A DNA stretch of 64,000 nucleotides from Ectobius pallidus. Lineage: Eukaryota > Arthropoda > Insecta > Blattodea > Ectobiidae. This document shows, in pieces, positions 58,471-64,000 of the stretch. The stretch is taken from the NCBI GenBank assembly GCA_964059195.1, contig CAXKWD010000005.1:137283686-137347685 (forward strand), written 5' to 3'. Under the pieces are notes generated by a model, which did no database searches, had not been told where the DNA came from, and was given only the letters and a program-made list of their open reading frames with translations. Numbering within the stretch: the first letter of the stretch is position 1; the number at the start of each line of letters is the position of its first letter. The position numbers were made by a program, and so were the translations under genes.

Positions 58471-59788
58471 ATCCTATCGCCAATTTTTCTATATGAGCAT
58501 ATTTAATGTATCTAAAATGTTTCTTGGTCCTAGTTTATTTTTGTCTTTCCTATGTATTTTAAATTGCAGTTGTTACAATTGAACTGAAATATTCCGCATT
58601 TCTGTTCCTGTGGGATGGTTTCCAAGTGAGTGGATTGTATCATTTTCTTAATATTGAATTTATTCATTGATGCCAAAGTGATGTGATGTTCTCCGAGTAA
58701 TAAGGGAAGAAACTCATATATTTAGTCTCCAGTTAAATTCCACACATAGGCACAGATGTATGGTATTTATGATATTTTATCTAATTTTGAATAAACACCC
58801 CCATAATTTCTAGAGATTAAGCAATGGTCACAGACTAATTGCTGATTAAGAGATATCAACATGACTTGAAAATAATTTCAACTAAAAGTATTCATTTAAT
58901 CTCCCATCTAAACTTGGTGGTTTCTTCACGTAAACAAATAACCCATTATAATTTTGTGAGGAAATACTGTCTTCCCACAACAGGTAGGAATGCTCTGTTG
59001 CCATCACCCATTAGCATATGTGTGAAGAGAGTAGTTTGACCTTATTTGTCACATTGAAATATTTTAACTTTATTATTACACCTCTGTCCCAAATTAAACA
59101 CTTCTGGTATTGCAACATAAGGGTTGTTGAACTTTTAGTGTGGATGTCAGATTGTTAAGTGGTTGAAATAATTTTTTAGCCCCCTTTGAATTGCACAATT
59201 CAAGTGTTTTGGTTGTTTCAACATTCTGACACCAACTAGATCCACATAATGTTATGGGTAGCCCACATAAGAAAGATTTAAGATGTTTATCTTTTCACTT
59301 TGGACTGTCCATTCACAGTAAATCTACTGCTTAAGAGTTAGGAAACACGTGGGATCTTTGAAGTTTGATTTCCTGTGCAGTTATAGTTTAAAGCATTTTA
59401 AGGAGGATTTAACCAAAAATCTTGTTTTACATTCACATAACTTCATCCACCTCAATTATGGGAAACATAACTTTACCACTTCACATTCTCATATAGAATA
59501 GAGACTACATTGCAGGCATTCACAGGTGTTCATTAAGCAAGTCTTAAAGTCTGAGCTTGTGCAAATGACTGGCTTATAACTATCCTTCAGAGAATTTTTC
59601 CAAAAATATGTTTCAAATAAAAGTTTATCTCATAGAATATGCATCTCATGAACAAAATTTTAAAAATGATTTTGTTTCGCTCATAGGATTTCTACACTCT
59701 TCCTTAGGGCTCATTTCACAAACATAACCTACTAGCAAAATAAAATCTTGTATTTAACACTTGGATCATGGGGGACCTCAAGACATAT
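58471..59788. other. AT-rich non-coding stretch
   Basis: Nothing supported. Confidence 0.5.
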
Positions 59789-59870
59789 TTTTATGCTGAA
59801 AACTGGATATCAAACTTCAGGATCAAAGATATACTTCCTCTACTTCTGATACCTATGGTATGGGAAGAGA
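59789..59870 (+). repeat. Dispersed repeat R, copy 2
   Basis: Aligns with the reverse complement of 29755-29830 through TTTATGCTGAAAACT, ATACTTCCTCTACTTCTGAT and ACCTATGGTATGGG. Confidence 0.5.
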
Positions 59871-60103
59871 AAGTTTTGGGTTTTCCACAATAAAAAAATT
59901 AAATTTTTATATTTTGAAAAAGAAAAATGGAATTGCTTTACCAGTTCCACCTTATTCGAGTCACTTGTGGCCTCCGACTAGAGGTGTTGTTACCGAAGAC
60001 ACATTTACTTATGTGTATTTTCCTGTAGGAGACAGAGGGAAGATGGTGAGCCCATCATCTTGATGACCAGCTAAAGGAAACTAAGGTGTTGCTATGATGG
60101 AAT

Positions 60104-60200
60104 AGTGTTGGCGAGTTTGGTCTAGGGGCTCTAATTTGGAATTGGAGTAATTGGGATTTATTCCTGTAGAAGGCAGAATAAATAAATAAATAAATAAATA
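60104..60200 (+). mobile_element. Degraded tRNA-like SINE with (AAAT)n tail
   Basis: GCGAGTTTGGTCTAGGGGC is A-box-like and TTGGGATTTATTCCTG a weak B-box. The tail (AAAT)n is at 60177-60200. Confidence 0.5.
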
Positions 60201-60204
60201 TCTA

Positions 60205-60340
60205 ACAGTTTATAGTCCTTCCTGGAGGAATTCATGCTCAAGAATTTTACATCCTGAAAGATCCACTGATTGCGGCAAAATTTGAACCCACAACCTTCAA
60301 TCCAGAGGTGAGCACCTCTGGATCATTTTGCCTAAATGTA
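60205..60340 (-). mobile_element. SINE family C, minus strand
   Basis: Reverse complement gives GTGCTCACCTCTGGATTGAA, GTGGGTTCAAATTTTG and GGATCTTTCAGGATGTAAAA, paralleling the copy at 34.6 kb position by position. It includes the palindrome AGGTGAGCACCT near 60306. Confidence 0.7.
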
Positions 60341-62087
60341 GAGCATGGTGCCAATAATATATTCTCTGTAAACATATTTTAATTTCATATCAAGTGAGTT
60401 TATATTCTGGGCTATCACAGTAAGTTACTGCAAAAAGAGTGAAGTGACATTTCCTTCTTCCTTCTTGAACCTAATATTATGAATTTCTTGGGAATAGGTT
60501 CTCATGACATTTACCCTATAACTAATTATTTTCTGCCAAGGATGAAAAACCTTATATGACTCTAAAGAGACTAAACCTAAGAATTCACAAGTGCAAGTCA
60601 TCTTAGCCAATCTTATACTTGTAGCATTTTAAATTTATTATTCACATTATGAGAAGGTTGAATGATTGGTTGGAGTTTATGTACCAGTATCTGCAGATGT
60701 GGCACGTTAATAACCCTCTAAGATAGCCTATGTAACAGTCAACATATACTTGCAAATTCCTAACTCTTTTACCGTTGATATAAGACTTGATTTTTTCTAG
60801 AAGTAGTAACTTGTCATTCATATCTGCTCTAGATTCTGAGTGATAATCACCTGAGAACCATACAAGCATCTCATTTTTTAATAACTCTTATGTAGACATT
60901 CATAACTGAACTGAACTGAAGTGTAGGCACTTAAAGGAAGATAACAACTCAAGTTTGGAAGATCAGCACCTCATTCCATTTCAGAGTTTTTACGATGGCA
61001 TATCAAGGCTATATATTATACAGTTTTGTATCTGTGATAAGATTTATTTCGGTGTGGCCAAGGGATAAATAATTGTGGTTTACATCTACAAGCACAGATG
61101 TGAAATGCTTTTTTCATACTAATAAGACTTTTTAAATTTTGCTGCACACATAATATGACTCTAAATAGACTTAAAATTCTGACTGCAAACTAATGCAATG
61201 TGATTGCTTACTCTACGTAATCTATGAAATCAGATTTTTTCTTTTACAGAATATGTTATAAATATTTTGAGAAATTTTAATCAAGTTATTTTCCATGCTC
61301 CGTTTTCTATTTTTATTATAAACACCAAGCATGAAAAAAAAGACTTTGAGATTTTAAAGCATTTTGAAGTATAAATACATGTCCCTGAATCTACTATTCC
61401 GTCTATCTATCTATCGGATGTCAAGTTTGTCTGTGTGTTTCTGTGTGTAACCGCATGTCTGTCTGTACATGTGCATGGGGAGTTAAGGCATTTTACAGAT
61501 TTACTTTAAAATTAAAACTGATTTTTTTTTTTTTTTAATGATTTATTTTTTGCCGCTTTGACTCATGGGAGTCTAATCGCGACTATAACATTACATATTA
61601 CATTACATATAATAACCAGTAATAAATATTAGAACAATGATAATGTCATAGTTTTACAAACATTTAAATTTTACTATAAACATGGATATCTTTTAAATAT
61701 AATATAACGTTTTTGAACATTTGTGACCCAGTTATGTTGAAAAAAATATGCATTTTATTTCAATTTTTTTTTCCAAAATCTACTGACTCACTTCAACTTT
61801 ACCTTTTATTTTTTAAAAGAGAAGAGGGAAATTTCACAGAGCAACTTCTTGTAATATAAAATTCATCAATTTATGGGTACCAAGGCAAGATCTGCTAGTA
61901 AAAGTTAGTTGTCTGCAAATGCATGCAAAGTGGAAAGAACTTGTTTTCTGCAATCTAAGTCATCCCACATGCCATTATTAACCTGTTGGCAAGTTTTGTT
62001 GATCTTTAAGGAAAAGTGGTACAAGTATCTAATAAGATGATACACTTCAAATAACTTTTGTTTTCTTTGTGGTTTTATCTTAGAATC
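60341..62087. other. AT-rich non-coding stretch
   Basis: Simple sequence only: CTAT units near 61400, TGTCTGTCTG near 61455, and 15 T near 61523. No gene. Confidence 0.5.
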
Positions 62088-62588
62088 TACTGTATTTACT
62101 AAAATCTAATGAGCACTTTTTTTGGTCATTTATAGCATTCAAAATTGGGGTGCGCATTAGATTCAAATGCAAATCCTTTCCGTAGTTCAGCAGTAACTTT
62201 GATAACTTATGCAACAATGCATTGCTATAATTATTCCTGGCTTTGTTATATTTATTGTTGACCTAATACTGGTATGCACAAACGTGGGTTGAAGTTAACA
62301 TATTATTTTAATACCAAGCTTGCTCAAGGGGGCAGGATTCAATGCAGAGGTATCTATTGTTCCGCACCTTTATCCACTATCCCCCCTAAGCCATTACACT
62401 AACCTCTATTCATTGCCATTTACAATTCCATTGCAGTATAAAAATACTAAGATAAAATCCCAAATAAAATATTGTACCATTGATGCACTTTACATTCGTT
62501 AACAAACTCTTTTTTTTTATAATATAAAATTTTAAAATTGGAGAGCGCATTAAATTTAATAGCACATTAAATTCAAGTAAATAGAGTA
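62088..62588. mobile_element. TA-flanked non-autonomous DNA transposon, about 500 bp
   Basis: The left end TA-CTGTATTTACT continues AAAATCTAATGAGCAC; the right end, reversed, is TA-CTCTATTTACT continuing TGAATTTAATGTGC. This gives an imperfect inverted repeat of about 25 bp bounded by TA on both sides. Internal copies of the same word occur (GTGCGCATTAGATTCAAATG at about 62150; GAGCGCATTAAATTTAA at about 62542). TA boundaries suggest Tc1/mariner-like insertion. No transposase was seen. Confidence 0.6.
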
Positions 62589-63300
62589 CTTTATAAGCAT
62601 ATTTTGGCACATAATAATATTTTCATTAGCCAGTAGAGAGTACAGTGAGTGGCAAAGAGAACTCAGATTCAACTTATTTTAAAATTTTGCTATGGAAAGT
62701 GGAGGAGAGTGATATGTTCAACTCCTAATGGAGGAAAAAGGAATTCTAAAATTCACACTTGTTTTTACTACTACAGAAACTTTCCTTAAAGTAGTACAAA
62801 ATAATTGAATATAAATTAAGAGATACTGAAGATAAGTCTCCTACCCTAATAATAAAGCCAATTACTCTGCGTCCAATTTTTTATTTCTTCAAAAATCTGT
62901 ATAGCATTTGTATATAAAACTTCTTGCTGTGCACATGAGAACACATTTTGGTTCCAATATTTTCATGAAACTGGCTGTTCGTAAACTGACTGTTGTTACC
63001 AAAAATATGTATACCCGTGGTTTCTTGCCTCACAATCTCTTCAAGAGCACTAAGAGCACTAACTCCAATATGATAATGGATGCATTAATATAATAAATTA
63101 TACTCTGAAAATACATGCTAACTTATAATAAAAATACCCATCAAAATGAATTTCCGGCATCATAAGTATCCCTATAATATAACATCATCTAAATCTGTAT
63201 CTGTGGTATCCAATAAGGTCTATATATATATAAGTGTATGTTCTATTCTTTATATTATTCCTAGAATTTTAAAAAAAGATAATTGTTTCTTTAGAATACC
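62589..63300. other. AT-rich non-coding stretch
   Basis: Nothing supported; (TA)n near 63221-63231. Confidence 0.5.
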
Positions 63301-63370
63301 GATAGGATGGCTGGGACACACCTAAAAATGGGACTGTCCCGGTCAAAACAAGAGGTATTTTCACCCTAAT
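63301..63370 (-). mobile_element. Possible DNA-transposon terminus remnant
   Basis: On the minus strand TAGGGTGAAAATACCTC is followed by TTGACCGGGACAGTCCC and AGGTGTGTCCCAGCC. This resembles the ends of widespread hAT-type elements that begin AGGGTGACCATAC. The other end was not found. Confidence 0.35.
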
Positions 63371-63546
63371 TGATAGAGAGATAGGGGTAAAACTATACAT
63401 TGTTATGAGGCTCTTTTAGACAACCTAGAACAGTTTTTAAATGTTGTTCCATTTCTGTAGTAATAGAAAATTCTAAATACATTCAAGGATAATGTGTAAT
63501 TCCGTAAAAACATTAATTTTAATCTGTAAACCTTGTTTGTGTGCAG
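63371..63546 (+). other. Probable intron 3' end upstream of the coding exon
   Basis: AT-rich sequence leading into a moderate pyrimidine tract and CAG acceptor. Nothing else seen. Confidence 0.45.
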
Positions 63547-63667
63547 GACGCATGGTGCTCAGAGGTGTGAGGTGGAATGCCTGATGTGAGCCGCTCCGAC
63601 TCTCAGCGCTCTGATTCATCACGTCCTCGAGTCTCATTCAACAGAGACGTTCACGTGAAACGAATTA
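63547..63667 (+). CDS. Candidate first coding exon of an unidentified host gene
   Basis: Acceptor TTGTTTGTGTGCAG precedes the exon and donor A-GTAAGT follows it. The start ATG is at 63577, after an in-frame TGA at 63568. It opens 30 codons (MPDVSRSDSQRSDSSRPRVS, then FNRDVHVKRI) plus one base, so the intron is phase 1. The exon is far more GC-rich than its surroundings. The peptide is polar and basic and contains RVSF, which fits the RVxF consensus for docking protein phosphatase 1, and RPRVS, which could be a basophilic kinase site. I do not recognise the gene. The 5' UTR part (63547-63576) comes from a spliced leader exon not identified here; the next exon is beyond the window. Confidence 0.6.
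63552..63584 (+). promoter_or_regulatory. Upstream ORF overlapping the main start
   Basis: ATG at 63552, ten codons, TGA at 63582-63584. It ends inside the main coding frame, past the main ATG at 63577. Overlapping uORFs usually lower translation of the main frame. It depends on the exon prediction. Confidence 0.45.
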
Positions 63668-64000
63668 GTAAGTAGTAGTAATTAGTGGTAATAAGTAGCC
63701 CAGGCATTAACAATTCAGGCTAATGTTTTTGAGATATAAGTTCAAAACGAAAAAGCAAATTTTTTTGTAAATTGGTACTTTAAAAAATTGTTTGCTCTGA
63801 ACTCGAAATTCTCACATTTCTTAAACTCTCATTCACACTTTTCCTTACTAAGAAATAAGACGAAACTTCATTTATATATGAGGATAAAGAATAAATTATA
63901 GAATCGTGTGCACTTTATGTATTAGAAGGCTATTTTTCTTAAATGTGTATTATCTGCAGGCATTTTTTAGTTAAATAGATGCATCTCTCTTTGACAGTGT
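63668..64000 (+). other. Probable intron start downstream of the coding exon
   Basis: Begins GTAAGTAG, a good 5' splice site. The rest is AT-rich with no further exon signal in the window. Confidence 0.45.

Overview
The window looks like nuclear DNA of a large-genome insect. It is AT-rich, crowded with diverged transposable elements, and shows only one short stretch that resembles a host coding exon. The mix of tRNA-derived SINE families, I/Jockey-type LINEs, mariner and hAT relics, and very sparse host coding sequence is what I would expect of a polyneopteran such as a cockroach or termite. That placement is an inference; no species-diagnostic gene is present. Nothing bacterial, no rRNA and no CRISPR array is seen, and the tRNA-like sequences all read as SINE heads or relics rather than functional tRNA genes.

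Left end (1-5.4 kb): a nearly complete non-LTR retrotransposon lies on the minus strand. It has a 497-residue zinc-knuckle ORF1 and an endonuclease/RT ORF2 that leaves the window just as RNase H begins. ORF2 is broken only by one extra base in an A-run. Next to the 5' end is a 615-bp hAT-type MITE with a perfect 8-bp target duplication.

Middle (5.4-54 kb): long AT-rich stretches carry many small elements. At least nine distinguishable tRNA-derived SINE families are present, two of them as inverted pairs that could form long hairpins. There is a MITE family in three copies, a palindromic derivative of a mariner transposon made from two transposase 3' ends, and a pair of direct ~600-bp elements with Helentron/HINE-like structure. 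An unnamed ~415-bp diverged repeat occurs twice. LINE 3' ends are marked by short tandem tails, and one RTE-like LINE fragment is very decayed.

Right end (54-64 kb): a 5'-truncated LINE has an intact 788-codon endonuclease/RT frame, a 3' stem-loop and an AAATC tail. It sits directly against the decayed 3' end of an older LINE. Further on are SINE fragments and a TA-flanked terminal-inverted-repeat element. At 63547-63667 there is a candidate first coding exon with splice signals, an overlapping upstream ORF and a 30-codon conserved-looking start containing RVSF. Much of the window may therefore be the 5' intron or upstream region of that plus-strand gene.

The mobile-element genes supply their own spread (ORF1 nucleic-acid binding; ORF2 nicking and reverse transcription). 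The SINEs presumably borrow LINE machinery, and several share 3' modules that hint at which partner. All counts and alignments were made by eye.
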